From UBA5109 sp963975155 (GTDB lineage: Bacteria > Pseudomonadota > Gammaproteobacteria > Pseudomonadales > Pseudohongiellaceae), in contig CAXBFG010000003.1 of assembly GCA_963975155.1 (NCBI GenBank), positions 248,001 to 312,000 of the forward strand: DNA of 64,000 nucleotides. Reading direction: 5' to 3'. How positions within the stretch are numbered: position 1 is the stretch's first letter; each line of letters opens with the position of its first letter. This document shows, one piece after another, positions 45,212 to 54,258 of this stretch. The notes below the pieces were generated by a model. It was not told the origin of the DNA. It saw only the letters and a list, made by a program, of their open reading frames with translations, and ran no database searches. The translations under genes and the position numbers were made by a program.

Positions 45212-46225
45212 TTAACTCTGTTTTACGCCCATCGTAACAGCCATGGAAAAAGCAGCAAGCAGACTGCTCATTTCGGCTTTACCACTGCCGGCCAGATCAA
45301 GGGCCGTCCCATGATCAACAGAAGTACGAATGATGGGTAAACCAAGTGTAATATTAACGGCTTCGCCAAAAGCCTGAGCTTTTAAAACCGGCAAGCCCTG
45401 GTCATGGTACATGGCAAGCACAGCATCCGCAGTAGTAAGATATTTGGCTGTAAAAAGGGTATCTGCTGGTAAGGGGCCGATTAAATGCATTCCTTCATTT
45501 CTTAGTTTTTGCAGAGTTGGTTCCATGATGTCAATTTCTTCACGGCCCAGATGGCCGCCTTCTCCGGCGTGCGGGTTTAAGCCGCAGATCAATATGCCGG
45601 GCTGCGAGATGGCAAACTTCTGTTGCAGATCCTGATGCAGGATGCGAATGACTGTTTCCAGTAAAGCTGGCGTAATTGCTGCGGGAACTTCACTTAGGGG
45701 CAGATGAGTGGTGACCAGTGCAACCTTCAGTTTAGAACTGGCCAGCATCATGACCACGGTTTCGCGCTGGCAATGTTCTGCCAGATATTCAGTGTGACCA
45801 CTAAAGGCAATGCCTGCGTCGTTGATAATGCTTTTTTGTACCGGGCCGGTAACCAGTGCCTGAAATTCTTTATGCAGACAAGCGTTCAGTGCTCTGTCCA
45901 GTGTGGCAAGAACATAAGCTGCATTGGCTTTATCAAGCACCCCGCATTGCACTGGTCGGTTTAGTGCTACAGGGTCTACCCACATAGCTCTTTGTTCCGG
46001 ATTAAAGTCTGTATATAACTTGATCGGGATCTTAATGCCCAGCAGGGCTGAGCGTTCGCTTAGCAAGTCTGGGTCAGCGATAAAAACCGGAGTGCTGTTT
46101 TCAAATAGCGGATTTTTTGCAACTATGTAATCTTGTGCAAGTTGTATGCATATATCAGGGCCAATCCCTGCCGGTTCACCGGGCGTGATGGCAATAAAGG
46201 AAGCCTGACTAATTGCTTGTTCCAA
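45212..46225 (-). CDS. pdxA: 4-hydroxythreonine-4-phosphate dehydrogenase
   Basis: 337 residues. ITPGEPAGIGPD at the N-terminus, GHTEYLAEHC, a TTHLPL metal site, GLNPHAGEGGHLG and YHDQGLPVLKAQAFGEAVN are PdxA hallmarks. It catalyses an NAD-dependent step of pyridoxal phosphate synthesis. The start appears to be TTG at 46223-46225, 17 bases inside the end of surA; no ATG precedes the conserved motif. Confidence 0.95.
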   Translation of the reverse strand: MEQAISQASFIAITPGEPAGIGPDICIQLAQDYIVAKNPLFENSTPVFIADPDLLSERSALLGIKIPIKLYTDFNPEQRAMWVDPVALNRPVQCGVLDKANAAYVLATLDRALNACLHKEFQALVTGPVQKSIINDAGIAFSGHTEYLAEHCQRETVVMMLASSKLKVALVTTHLPLSEVPAAITPALLETVIRILHQDLQQKFAISQPGILICGLNPHAGEGGHLGREEIDIMEPTLQKLRNEGMHLIGPLPADTLFTAKYLTTADAVLAMYHDQGLPVLKAQAFGEAVNITLGLPIIRTSVDHGTALDLAGSGKAEMSSLLAAFSMAVTMGVKQS

Positions 46226-47492
46226 CTTTTATATCAATGTAAGCCGTATCACGGATTTCGTTCATCCAGTTTTCCAGCTCGTTTTCATACTTACGCTCTC
46301 TAAGTATCTGCTCAGCCTGAAATCGCATGTTTTCTTCAGTAACATCCTGAACCCTTCTTTCCAGTACCTGGGCAATATGCCAGCCTTCATCAACCTGAAA
46401 AGGTGGGGAGATTTCATTGATTTCCAGTTGCGCGACAGTGCTTTCAAACAGCGGAGGAAGCTGACCTTCGGTAACCCAGTCGAGGTCTCCACCCGAAACC
46501 ATTGTACTGGGGTCATCGGTATAAACTCTTGCCAGGTCAGCAAAATCTTCGCCATTTTGAATGCGTTGATAAAGTTCATGGATTAGCGCTTCAGTTTGTT
46601 CGGGTGTACGAATTTCATTTGGGCGGATCAGAAGGTGGCGGATATGGCTTTGATTTACCTGCAAATCTCCTCCACCCCGCTTATCGACTAATTTGACAAT
46701 ATGAAAGCCACTCTCACTGGTGAAAGGTTGACTGATTTCACCGGCGTCCAGATCTGGAACTACAGGCCTGAAAGGTGTTGGCAAGGATTCAACCTTGCGC
46801 CAGCCAGCCAGATCACCACCACTTACCGGCAAACCAAGAATCTGTCTGGAACTGGACAGCGCCATTATATCCGCGCCATCCAGGAGTTGCTGATAAATAA
46901 GGTCAGCGAGTTCTTTTTGCAGGGCATTCGAAGCTGGATTTTCCACCGGCACCAATATGTGTTGTACGCGATACTCGGGAGCAATATCGGTTTGGGCAGA
47001 TTGAGAGCGTAAATAATTTTCCACTTCCTGGCGTGAAATAGTAATGCGCTGGTTGATTGAACCGTTTTGTAAATTGGAGAGCATCATTTCCTTGCGTACT
47101 TGCTCACGGATAGCCTGATACTGACCATCCTGGTTCAAGCGATTACGAAATTCCTCAAAACTTAAACCATTTTGCTGGGCAATTTGAGTCATGGCCTGGT
47201 TTAAACGATTATCATCAATTCGAATACCAGAGCGAATAGCCAACTGCATTTGCAGGTTTTCCATGATGAGCTGATCGATCACCTGTTTTTGTAATTCGGC
47301 AGGGGGAATATTGGCGGGTATCGCCCCGGTAGCAATCTGGCTGCGTATATTCGCCATACGTTCGTCCAACTCGCTTTGCAGAATAACGTCATCGTCTACA
47401 ACGGCAACGACCTTATCGCCTAGTTGGGCTTGTGTCTGGAAGCCAAGTCCAATCAAGGCAAGACTTAATAATAATTTACTGATTTTCAACAT
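46209..47492 (-). CDS. surA: Periplasmic chaperone and prolyl isomerase SurA
   Basis: 427 residues with a signal peptide (ALIGLGFQTQAQ). The N-terminal chaperone domain begins KVVAVVDDDVILQSELDERM; two parvulin domains are visible as YRVQHILVP...ISQPFTSESGFHIVKLVDKR and HIRHLLIRP...GWHIAQVLERR. It assists outer-membrane protein assembly, LptD included, whose gene lies immediately upstream and overlaps it by 17 bases. Confidence 0.97.
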   Translation of the reverse strand: MLKISKLLLSLALIGLGFQTQAQLGDKVVAVVDDDVILQSELDERMANIRSQIATGAIPANIPPAELQKQVIDQLIMENLQMQLAIRSGIRIDDNRLNQAMTQIAQQNGLSFEEFRNRLNQDGQYQAIREQVRKEMMLSNLQNGSINQRITISRQEVENYLRSQSAQTDIAPEYRVQHILVPVENPASNALQKELADLIYQQLLDGADIMALSSSRQILGLPVSGGDLAGWRKVESLPTPFRPVVPDLDAGEISQPFTSESGFHIVKLVDKRGGGDLQVNQSHIRHLLIRPNEIRTPEQTEALIHELYQRIQNGEDFADLARVYTDDPSTMVSGGDLDWVTEGQLPPLFESTVAQLEINEISPPFQVDEGWHIAQVLERRVQDVTEENMRFQAEQILRERKYENELENWMNEIRDTAYIDIKVGTSN

Positions 47493-49929
47493 AAGATTTA
47501 AAGCCAGTTATGCTTTCTCCAATTAATGAATCAATACTACCACCTAAGACGTTGCCAAGCCCTTTTAGTTCAAACTGCAGAAAAATGCCGGAGTTATCCT
47601 GGCTAAAAGTGCCCGAAAGATCGCTGTTATCCACCCACTTACGAGCAATCAGGCGCATGTCCCAGCAGCAGTTGCTGTATTCCAGTCCGATGATAGTTTC
47701 TAGATCACGCTGATTAGCATGATCATAATTCCAGCGCCCGATAATGCCCAGATTCTCCGTCATGGGCCACAAGGCCGAAATATCAGTTTGTTTGATCAGA
47801 CCGGGTATATTGGCACTTTTACGGTAACGATAGCCAAAATTCAGGATGTGATTTATATCAGATTGATAACTGAAATGAAAACTGCCGTTCGCCAGTTCAT
47901 TATTATCCTGATCCCATTCCTGTTGGGCCGTCAGACGCCAGTTTTCCATGATCTGATAGGCGAATTGACCCGCCACTGCAGAACTGGCTTGCTGCGCTGC
48001 AGCGGGTAAGGTGCCAAGATTGACACGTCTATCCTCAAAATAGAATATCTGGCCGATACTGATTTGTGCCTTTTCACGGCCAGAACTATCCAGCAGACGG
48101 CTGCTCAAAGCCAGCGTGAGCTGATTGCTATCTCCGACCCTGTCCTTGCCGCTAAAGCGATCTTCACGAAAAAGTTGCCTGTAGCTGGATGTCAGATCGG
48201 CGGTATCGAATAAGGGGATATTGCTTTGATCTTCGTATTCGCTATACAGATAGAAGAGTCTGGGCTCCAGTGTTTGTGTATAGCTTGAGCCTTTCAGCTT
48301 CAGGTCTTTGTCAAAAATCAGGCCGCTATCAATTTTGCTGACCAGTATGCTGCGCTCGGGGGTATCGGGGTTGCCCAGTGCCTGTTGATCCAATTGGTAG
48401 CTGGCGTATTTATATTTCAGTTCAGGTTTAAAAAAGGCGCCGGGCGTCTCCCAGTGCCAGCCCAGGGATGGCTCCAGGCTTAGGCGCTGTCCATTCAATA
48501 AAGCGCCGTTATTAATCTGTGCTTGGCTGAGTGTAGCCTGGTCGATACCGCGGTCAAAATATACATATTCGCTGTCCAGCCCATAAAACCAACCCGATGC
48601 AGTGGAATTTGTATAGTCCAGATTGATACGCGGCAGACTGGAGTATGGTTTGTTGAGATTATTAAGAGTCTGATCAATTAACTGATAGCTCTGCAGGCTG
48701 GCCTGAAAATCCCAGTCGTCCTGGTGGTAATTAATGTGCCCCTGGCGATAAAGATAGCTTCTGCTGGTGTCATGTAATCCGGTATTGCCAAAGTCCTGAT
48801 AATAGTCGAGATCACTGATGGCCGAGTAATCGGCAAAGGCGTTCCAGTTCTTGTAAAAATTACTGTTTGCCGAATAGTTTACCCGCCAGCGTTTAGCCTG
48901 GGGCGGACTGGTGCTTGCCGGAAGACTTGCTGTGGATTCATCATAGAGCGAATCATCCGGCAGGTAAGCAAGCTCCAGATTATTTTCGCTCGCATCACCA
49001 AGATGGCGTGCTTCAAGGCCAAGCAGCAGTCCTCTTTCCATCATGAGACGTGGTGTTAATGTGGCATCGTAGTTGGGTGCCAGATTGAAATAATAAGGAG
49101 TGGCAATTTCATAACCTCCTTCATGTGTTGAACCGTAACTGGGAAACAGAAAACCCGAACTGCGTTCATCGGTGAGAGGAAAACTGATGTATGGCAGATA
49201 CAAAACAGGAATATCTTTTACTCGCAGAGTGACATTACGACCTACACCACGACCACTAAGTTGATTCAGTTCTATTGTTTCGCCGACCAGAAGCCAGCTG
49301 TTATCGCCGGGTTCACAGACTGTATAACTACCTTCATTAATCGTCAGCAAACCATCAGCGTTGCCAAAATTTATTGATTCGGCAGTGCCACGAGCAGACT
49401 GCTGTTGCAATACATAGGAAGTGTTTTGTAGTGCAGCACTGGATTGTGCCTGATTGATGATTGCCGAATTCGCGCCGATAAGAAGCCCGGGCTGACGTAA
49501 ACGGATGTTGCCATTTAATTCGATGACAGACTGAAGTTGATCATATAAGCCACTATCCGCTTCTATCCAGATATCATCGAAACGGATATCGACACCGTCG
49601 CGGATAAGCAGTTGATCGCTGCTGGCTTCAAGTTCACTGCTACCCGCTTGCAGAATTAAGCTGCCGTCAGTGATAGCAGGCGGCTGATCTGAATCAAGGT
49701 ACATGCCGCAACACGCATTTGCGACCAGTGCTTGCTGTTCCGGACTTAGATTCTCCAGGCTGTGCCATGCTTCTTCGGCAACATCGGATACGGGATTGTG
49801 GTTAAATTCCTGTGCTGACAGTGCGCTTGAAAGTGTCAGGCTGATTATTGCCGCAAGCGGTCCCGCTATCGGCAGGCCTGGGAATGCTTTCTTGGGTGAG
49901 AATACGGGCCTCTTGTCTTGGCAGGTCAC
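47476..49929 (-). CDS. lptD: LPS-assembly outer-membrane protein LptD
   Basis: 817 residues, starting at a GTG (49927-49929) with a long N-terminal region before the signal (ISLTLSSALSAQ). The mature N-terminus carries adjacent cysteines in NACCGMY, followed by an OstA-like domain (LLIRDGVDIRFDDIWIEADSG) with a further Cys in TVCEPGDNSW, and a large beta-barrel (LPYISFPLTDERSSGFLFPSYG) ending in NCCWDMRLIARKW. The Cys pattern fits the interlocking LptD disulfides. It inserts lipopolysaccharide into the outer leaflet with LptE. Divergent from amgK. Confidence 0.97.
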   Translation of the reverse strand: MTCQDKRPVFSPKKAFPGLPIAGPLAAIISLTLSSALSAQEFNHNPVSDVAEEAWHSLENLSPEQQALVANACCGMYLDSDQPPAITDGSLILQAGSSELEASSDQLLIRDGVDIRFDDIWIEADSGLYDQLQSVIELNGNIRLRQPGLLIGANSAIINQAQSSAALQNTSYVLQQQSARGTAESINFGNADGLLTINEGSYTVCEPGDNSWLLVGETIELNQLSGRGVGRNVTLRVKDIPVLYLPYISFPLTDERSSGFLFPSYGSTHEGGYEIATPYYFNLAPNYDATLTPRLMMERGLLLGLEARHLGDASENNLELAYLPDDSLYDESTASLPASTSPPQAKRWRVNYSANSNFYKNWNAFADYSAISDLDYYQDFGNTGLHDTSRSYLYRQGHINYHQDDWDFQASLQSYQLIDQTLNNLNKPYSSLPRINLDYTNSTASGWFYGLDSEYVYFDRGIDQATLSQAQINNGALLNGQRLSLEPSLGWHWETPGAFFKPELKYKYASYQLDQQALGNPDTPERSILVSKIDSGLIFDKDLKLKGSSYTQTLEPRLFYLYSEYEDQSNIPLFDTADLTSSYRQLFREDRFSGKDRVGDSNQLTLALSSRLLDSSGREKAQISIGQIFYFEDRRVNLGTLPAAAQQASSAVAGQFAYQIMENWRLTAQQEWDQDNNELANGSFHFSYQSDINHILNFGYRYRKSANIPGLIKQTDISALWPMTENLGIIGRWNYDHANQRDLETIIGLEYSNCCWDMRLIARKWVDNSDLSGTFSQDNSGIFLQFELKGLGNVLGGSIDSLIGESITGFKSYVENQ

Positions 49930-50007
49930 TTCTCAAATCCAGGTTGTATAGGCATAATTGATTTTAAATACTCTTTACAGGCTAAACAAGGGAAGCTCAG
50001 AACAAGC

Positions 50008-51156
50008 ATGACTGAGAGCTCGGTTATAAACAGTAATACTCATCGTGCGCAGGCGCTGCAAATTTGGTTTAGGAGCCTGTTCCCCAAATTATCACCGGCT
50101 TCACGTGCGGATGATTTTACATTCTCATTAGTGCAGGGTGACGCCAGTTTCAGACGCTATTTTCGTGCCCAGAATAAAAATGAATCGTACATTCTGGTAG
50201 ATGCCCCACCCGAAAAAGAAGATAGCCATCCCTTTGTCAGTATTGCAACAGCTTTCAGCAAAGCAGGGGTAAAGGTTCCGCGTGTTTATGAGGTGGATTA
50301 TAAACAGGGATTTATGTGTTTGACAGATTTTGGCGATACTCTTCTTTGGGAAAAACTTAAACAATCAAAATTATCTGATCCGGAAGGGTCAGATGCTACT
50401 TTTTATTACCAGCTATGTTTCGCTGAGTTGCTGAAGATTCAAAGAGTGGCAACAGAAAATCTGCCGGTATTTTCTGCAGAATTACTGCGCAAAGAAATGC
50501 ATTTGTTCCAGCAATGGTTTTGTGAAGGCATACTCGACCTGAATCTTTCAAGCGAAGAGCAGGCAATGTTTGAGCGGAGTTTCGATGCACTGATTGAAAT
50601 TGCACAGTCACAATTCCAGCTTTGTGTGCATCGGGACTTTCATTCCCGCAATCTGCTGGTCGTCCATGACTTTTCCGGAAATACAGCTTCGAACTCTGAA
50701 GCCGCTCCTTTAATTGGCGTTATAGATTTTCAGGACGCGGTAAAAGGCCCCTATACCTATGATCTGGTTTCCTTGCTGAAAGATTGTTACATTGCCTGGC
50801 CGCGCAATCAGGTCAATGCCTGGGCCCTGCAATACAGGGAACTGATGCAGCAGAAAATTACTATCGATGTTGATCCCGGCGATTTCTTACGTGAATTTGA
50901 TTTAATGGGAGCACAAAGGCATTTGAAAGCAGTTGGAATTTTTTCTCGTTTGTTTCTGAGGGATCACAAAATTACGTATCTGGCAGATATCCCCAGAACT
51001 TTGGCATACCTTTACGGGGTAGCGACGGAATATAACGAACTAAAGGATTTTTCTGTCTGGCTCGATAAAAATGTCATGCAGGATGTTGAAAGCAAGATTT
51101 TGTCAGTCGTTAACAGGAAAGATAACAGGAAGGATAACAGGGAAGATGCAAGATGA
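50008..51156 (+). CDS. amgK: Anomeric N-acetylmuramate/N-acetylglucosamine kinase AmgK
   Basis: 382 residues from the ATG at 50008; an upstream frame would overlap lptD and lacks a ribosome site. The aminoglycoside-phosphotransferase fold shows FRRYFRAQNKNESYILVDAP near the start, the catalytic loop CVHRDFHSRNLLV and the metal-binding IGVIDFQDAVKGPYTYDL. AmgK phosphorylates the anomeric position of MurNAc (and GlcNAc) in Pseudomonas-type cell-wall recycling, which bypasses MurA. The C-terminus contains a short NRKD-type tandem repeat, and the stop overlaps murU by ATGA. Confidence 0.92.
   Translation: MTESSVINSNTHRAQALQIWFRSLFPKLSPASRADDFTFSLVQGDASFRRYFRAQNKNESYILVDAPPEKEDSHPFVSIATAFSKAGVKVPRVYEVDYKQGFMCLTDFGDTLLWEKLKQSKLSDPEGSDATFYYQLCFAELLKIQRVATENLPVFSAELLRKEMHLFQQWFCEGILDLNLSSEEQAMFERSFDALIEIAQSQFQLCVHRDFHSRNLLVVHDFSGNTASNSEAAPLIGVIDFQDAVKGPYTYDLVSLLKDCYIAWPRNQVNAWALQYRELMQQKITIDVDPGDFLREFDLMGAQRHLKAVGIFSRLFLRDHKITYLADIPRTLAYLYGVATEYNELKDFSVWLDKNVMQDVESKILSVVNRKDNRKDNREDAR
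51112..51147. repeat. Three tandem 12-bp repeats at the end of amgK
   Basis: AACAGGAAAGAT, AACAGGAAGGAT and AACAGGGAAGAT run head to tail in frame, encoding NRKD, NRKD and NRED. They also supply the purine-rich sequence just before the murU ATG. Confidence 0.85.
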
Positions 51157-51854
51157 AGGTCATGATACTGGCAGCCGGAAAAGGAGAACGCATGCTGCCA
51201 TTGACTCTGGATACCCCAAAACCTTTATTGACGGCCGGAGGCAAACCCTTAATACAGCATTTAATAGAAAAGCTGGCCGCTGCAGGTTTAACAGATATAG
51301 TGATAAATCATGCCTGGCTTGGTGATCAACTGGAGGCGGAGCTGGGAGATGGTAGTCGCTTTGGGGTCAGCATTCAGTATTCAGCCGAAGCTGAGCCATT
51401 GGAAACCGCCGGAGGAATAATCAAGGCCTTGCCCTTGCTCGGCGAGAAACCCTTCATCATTGTGAACGGTGATATCTGGACCGATTACCCTTTTTCACAG
51501 CTGACAAAATATTCTGATATGCAAGAGCTGGTGCATCTTGTTATGGTCAACAATCCTGCGCAACATTCTGCGGGTGATTATTTATTGGATGGTAACCGTT
51601 TATTGCTTAAGGATTCGGTTTCCGCGAAGGACACTGCAAACAAGAAGGCACTAACATACAGCGGAATTGCGCTAATACATCCGCAACTGTTTTCCAGACT
51701 GCCGGCCCGTAAAATGCCACTCGCTCCTTTATATGAAGCAGCAATCAGGCAGGGCAAAGTCAGTGCAGAACATTATCAGGGTGAGTGGTTTGATATAGGC
51801 ACTGTGGAACGTTTACAGGCCCTGCATGACCACTTACAGTTAAAGCATGCTTAG
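51153..51854 (+). CDS. murU: N-acetylmuramate-1-phosphate uridylyltransferase MurU
   Basis: 233 residues of a sugar-phosphate nucleotidyltransferase: MILAAGKGERMLPLTLDTPK with the nucleotide-binding GxGxRxxPxT-type signature, and FIIVNGDIWTDYPF with the metal-binding Asp. It converts MurNAc-1-phosphate, the product of AmgK, to UDP-MurNAc. ATGA overlap with amgK and the shared pathway support the assignment over other nucleotidyltransferases. Confidence 0.9.
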   Translation: MKVMILAAGKGERMLPLTLDTPKPLLTAGGKPLIQHLIEKLAAAGLTDIVINHAWLGDQLEAELGDGSRFGVSIQYSAEAEPLETAGGIIKALPLLGEKPFIIVNGDIWTDYPFSQLTKYSDMQELVHLVMVNNPAQHSAGDYLLDGNRLLLKDSVSAKDTANKKALTYSGIALIHPQLFSRLPARKMPLAPLYEAAIRQGKVSAEHYQGEWFDIGTVERLQALHDHLQLKHA

Positions 51855-51872
51855 CAGACTCAGAGGCCGATA

Positions 51873-52697
51873 GTGAAAAAGAAGTTTCTTGATATTGATC
51901 GTGGTAAACGTCGCCAACCCGGGCATTTATTCCGGGATGCTGCCGAAGACAGGTTTTATGCGCGTCATAGTGAGAAACCACCCTATGCAGAGAAGCAAAT
52001 TAATTCACCGGCTTATCGACTGGCTTTTGACGATATTGATTACATGCTGGCTGATGAACAGCGCCCGGTGCGACTATTGCTGGAGCTGGATAAACCTGAA
52101 GCCAATCTGAAAGCGCACGGTATAGAACATACCGTCGTAATTTTTGGCAGTTCACGCACTCAGGAAAACAATATTTATTATCAGCAGGCGAGAGCGCTGG
52201 CTGAATTAATTTCACGCAATTCAGGGTGTGATAAATGTCCTGATTTGTATGTCGTCACCGGCGGCGGTCCGGGAATCATGGAGGCAGCCAATCGCGGAGC
52301 TGAGGAAGCAGGATACGAATCGGTAGGTTTGAACATTGTTCTGCCGCATGAGCAGTTTCCGAACCCCTACATCACTCCGGAGCTGTGTTTTCGTTTTCAT
52401 TATTTTGCCATGCGCAAAATGCATTTCCTGTTACGGGCACGGGCCATAGTTGCTTTTCCGGGCGGCTTCGGCACCATGGACGAGCTGTTTGAAACGCTGA
52501 CCCTGGTGCAAACCGGTAAAATTGAGCCCTTACCCATCCTGCTCTTTGGTCGTGAATACTGGAAACGGCTGCTGGATTTCGATTTCCTGATAGAGCAGGG
52601 CATGGCCAGCCCCGAAGATATGGACTACTTTGCCTATGTAGATGATGTTGACGAGGCCTGGGAGATGATCAGGCAGTCAATGGTAGAAGAGGATTGA
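51873..52697 (+). CDS. LOG family (TIGR00730-type) Rossmann-fold protein
   Basis: 274 residues from a GTG at 51873-51875. Motifs include VIFGSSRT, VVTGGGPGIMEAANRGAEEAG, GLNIVLPHEQ and the signature PGGFGTMDELFETLTLVQTGK. LOG enzymes are nucleotide 5'-monophosphate phosphoribohydrolases (cytokinin-activating type); many bacterial members are wrongly annotated as lysine decarboxylases. The N-terminal 95 residues are longer than in short LOG proteins. It follows murU by 18 bases and is probably in the same transcript. Confidence 0.88.
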   Translation: MKKKFLDIDRGKRRQPGHLFRDAAEDRFYARHSEKPPYAEKQINSPAYRLAFDDIDYMLADEQRPVRLLLELDKPEANLKAHGIEHTVVIFGSSRTQENNIYYQQARALAELISRNSGCDKCPDLYVVTGGGPGIMEAANRGAEEAGYESVGLNIVLPHEQFPNPYITPELCFRFHYFAMRKMHFLLRARAIVAFPGGFGTMDELFETLTLVQTGKIEPLPILLFGREYWKRLLDFDFLIEQGMASPEDMDYFAYVDDVDEAWEMIRQSMVEED

Positions 52698-52723
52698 CCG
52701 CTGCTACCATTGCCTGTATGAAA

Positions 52724-52757
52724 AGGCCGGATGCACAAACTACCTACTGTCCGGCCT
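52724..52757 (-). terminator. Probable terminator overlapping the end of the FAH-family gene
   Basis: An 8-bp stem AGGCCGGA/TCCGGCCT encloses the stop codon of the 52744-53898 gene in its 18-nt loop, and on the reverse strand is followed by TTTT. On the forward strand it lies after the LOG gene but lacks a T run. Confidence 0.5.
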
Positions 52758-53898
52758 GTGGTAATTGTGAACCGGACAAATCATCCGGCACGCTCTGCTC
52801 AACTCTGACGGTGTGATGCAGCGTGCCTATGCCTTCGATGCTTGCGCGGATGCTTTCGCCATCAACCAGGTAACCGGAACCACTCGCCCGTTCAACCCTG
52901 CCGGCTCCGGTGCCGCCGGATGTTCCGCTTTGCAGAACATCACCTGGGAAGATGGTAATCAGAGACGAAGCATATTCGATGAGCTCGGGAATATTGTGAA
53001 TCATATCGCCGGCTCTGGCTTCCTGCACAGTTACACCATCGATGACCAGGGTCTGATGCAGGCGTTCCATGGGGTCGCCATAGAATTCTTTTGGCACAAT
53101 CCATGGGCCATGTGGTGCAAAAGTGTCATGGCCCTTACTGACAAACCAGTCGGTACCTCCATTGAAGCCTCCGGCCGGGCGACCACCGCGATCAGAGATA
53201 TCCATTGCGACCATGTAGCCGAACACATGGTCGTAGGCTCGGCTGGCAGAAATATACTTGCCTGTGCGGCCAAACACGATAGCCATTTCTACTTCCCACT
53301 CAATACGGTCGCGCCCATACGGCATGATGATGTCGTCACCATCGCCGATGATGGCGCCACGCGTAGGTTTGAGGAATAAATAAGGAACCCCTCGATTCAC
53401 CTGACGTTCACGGTTCATGGCAGCTTGCTCATCATCGTTACAGCCTTCGCAGGCGTGGGTGTAAAAATTTACCGCCGCATTCATGAGCTTGCTGGGATAT
53501 TGAATCGGCGCCATGATGTCCACGCTGGCTACCGGATGAATAAAATTTCGTTGTGGGTTGCCGTCGAGCAAATTCTCTTCCACAAGCCAGTTTACGATTT
53601 CATAGACGCGATACTTAAGCCCGTATTCGTATTGTGCGATCAGGCCCAGCATATCTTCCGGCATGCTGATATTGCTGTATTGCGGCATCAGTTGCAGCGC
53701 TCGGTTAGCGGCTGCAAGATCAACAATCAGCTCATCATTGCGCAAAACCAGACCCACGGTTGGAATATCATCTATTGCGAAGGTGCCGACCTTGAAGGGC
53801 ATGAGCGACTGCAGGTCTTGAGCAGAGGCGCCAATGGGAATGATGAAAACAGCTAGCGAGCTTAAAAGTGTGAGGGCAAAAAGAGTTTTTCTTATCAT
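52744..53898 (-). CDS. Exported fumarylacetoacetate-hydrolase-family protein
   Basis: 384 residues with a clear signal peptide (LALTLLSSLAVFIIPIGASAQ-type hydrophobic start). The FAH catalytic fold is visible: EVEMAIVFGRTGKYI (metal-binding Glu region), GYMVAMDISDRGGRP, KGHDTFAPHGPWIVP and a late PGDVLQSGTSGGTGAGR segment. Family members hydrolyse C-C bonds of acyl pyruvates or decarboxylate 2-oxo acids and are normally cytoplasmic, so a signal peptide is unusual. A CEGC pair lies in the linker near residue 154. Substrate is unknown. Single gene, convergent with the LOG gene. Confidence 0.85.
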   Translation of the reverse strand: MIRKTLFALTLLSSLAVFIIPIGASAQDLQSLMPFKVGTFAIDDIPTVGLVLRNDELIVDLAAANRALQLMPQYSNISMPEDMLGLIAQYEYGLKYRVYEIVNWLVEENLLDGNPQRNFIHPVASVDIMAPIQYPSKLMNAAVNFYTHACEGCNDDEQAAMNRERQVNRGVPYLFLKPTRGAIIGDGDDIIMPYGRDRIEWEVEMAIVFGRTGKYISASRAYDHVFGYMVAMDISDRGGRPAGGFNGGTDWFVSKGHDTFAPHGPWIVPKEFYGDPMERLHQTLVIDGVTVQEARAGDMIHNIPELIEYASSLITIFPGDVLQSGTSGGTGAGRVERASGSGYLVDGESIRASIEGIGTLHHTVRVEQSVPDDLSGSQLPQAGQ

Positions 53899-54258
53899 TT
53901 TTCTCTCCCGTGCGGGGCTCTAATAGGGTGAACAGGTTTTTTGTCTATTTATGCTGATCTCACCTGTTTATAAGATACACAAAAGATATCTCCCGGTTTA
54001 GGTGTTTGTCCAGCGTTAAGGTTTTGAGAACACTTAACAAAGCAGCCAATAAGTCTTTCAGCAATTTTCAGGCAGCATGAACTTTGATCTCTTTGTGCTT
54101 ATTCTTTTATATGAGGCAGACTATGGGTGAGGAGCCTAAGTGAGTGAACCATGGCTTGATCCTCCATTTCAACAGTTCTGTATATATAGCCTTAGCAGGA
54201 CAGCTTTCCCTAAACCTAGTACAATGCGCGTCATAATTTAAACGGTCGTTATCAGCCT
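53899..54258. other. Intergenic region between the FAH-family gene and rpe
   Basis: About 360 bases holding the divergent promoters of the FAH-family gene and the rpe-trpE-trpG operon. A possible rpe -10 box (TACAAT near 54221-54226) is seen but its -35 is weak. No open frame with a ribosome site and no hairpin of note was recognised. Confidence 0.45.

Noticed and set aside
49918..50007. N-terminal extension of AmgK
   Set aside because: It overlaps the start of the divergent lptD gene and has no ribosome site; the ATG at 50008 fits family length.
52813..53379. 188-codon forward open frame
   Set aside because: It lies entirely antisense to the FAH-family gene, has no ribosome site and shows no recognisable motif, whereas the reverse-strand frame has clear family motifs.
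53425..53856. 143-codon forward open frame
   Set aside because: Antisense shadow of the same FAH-family gene; no family signal.
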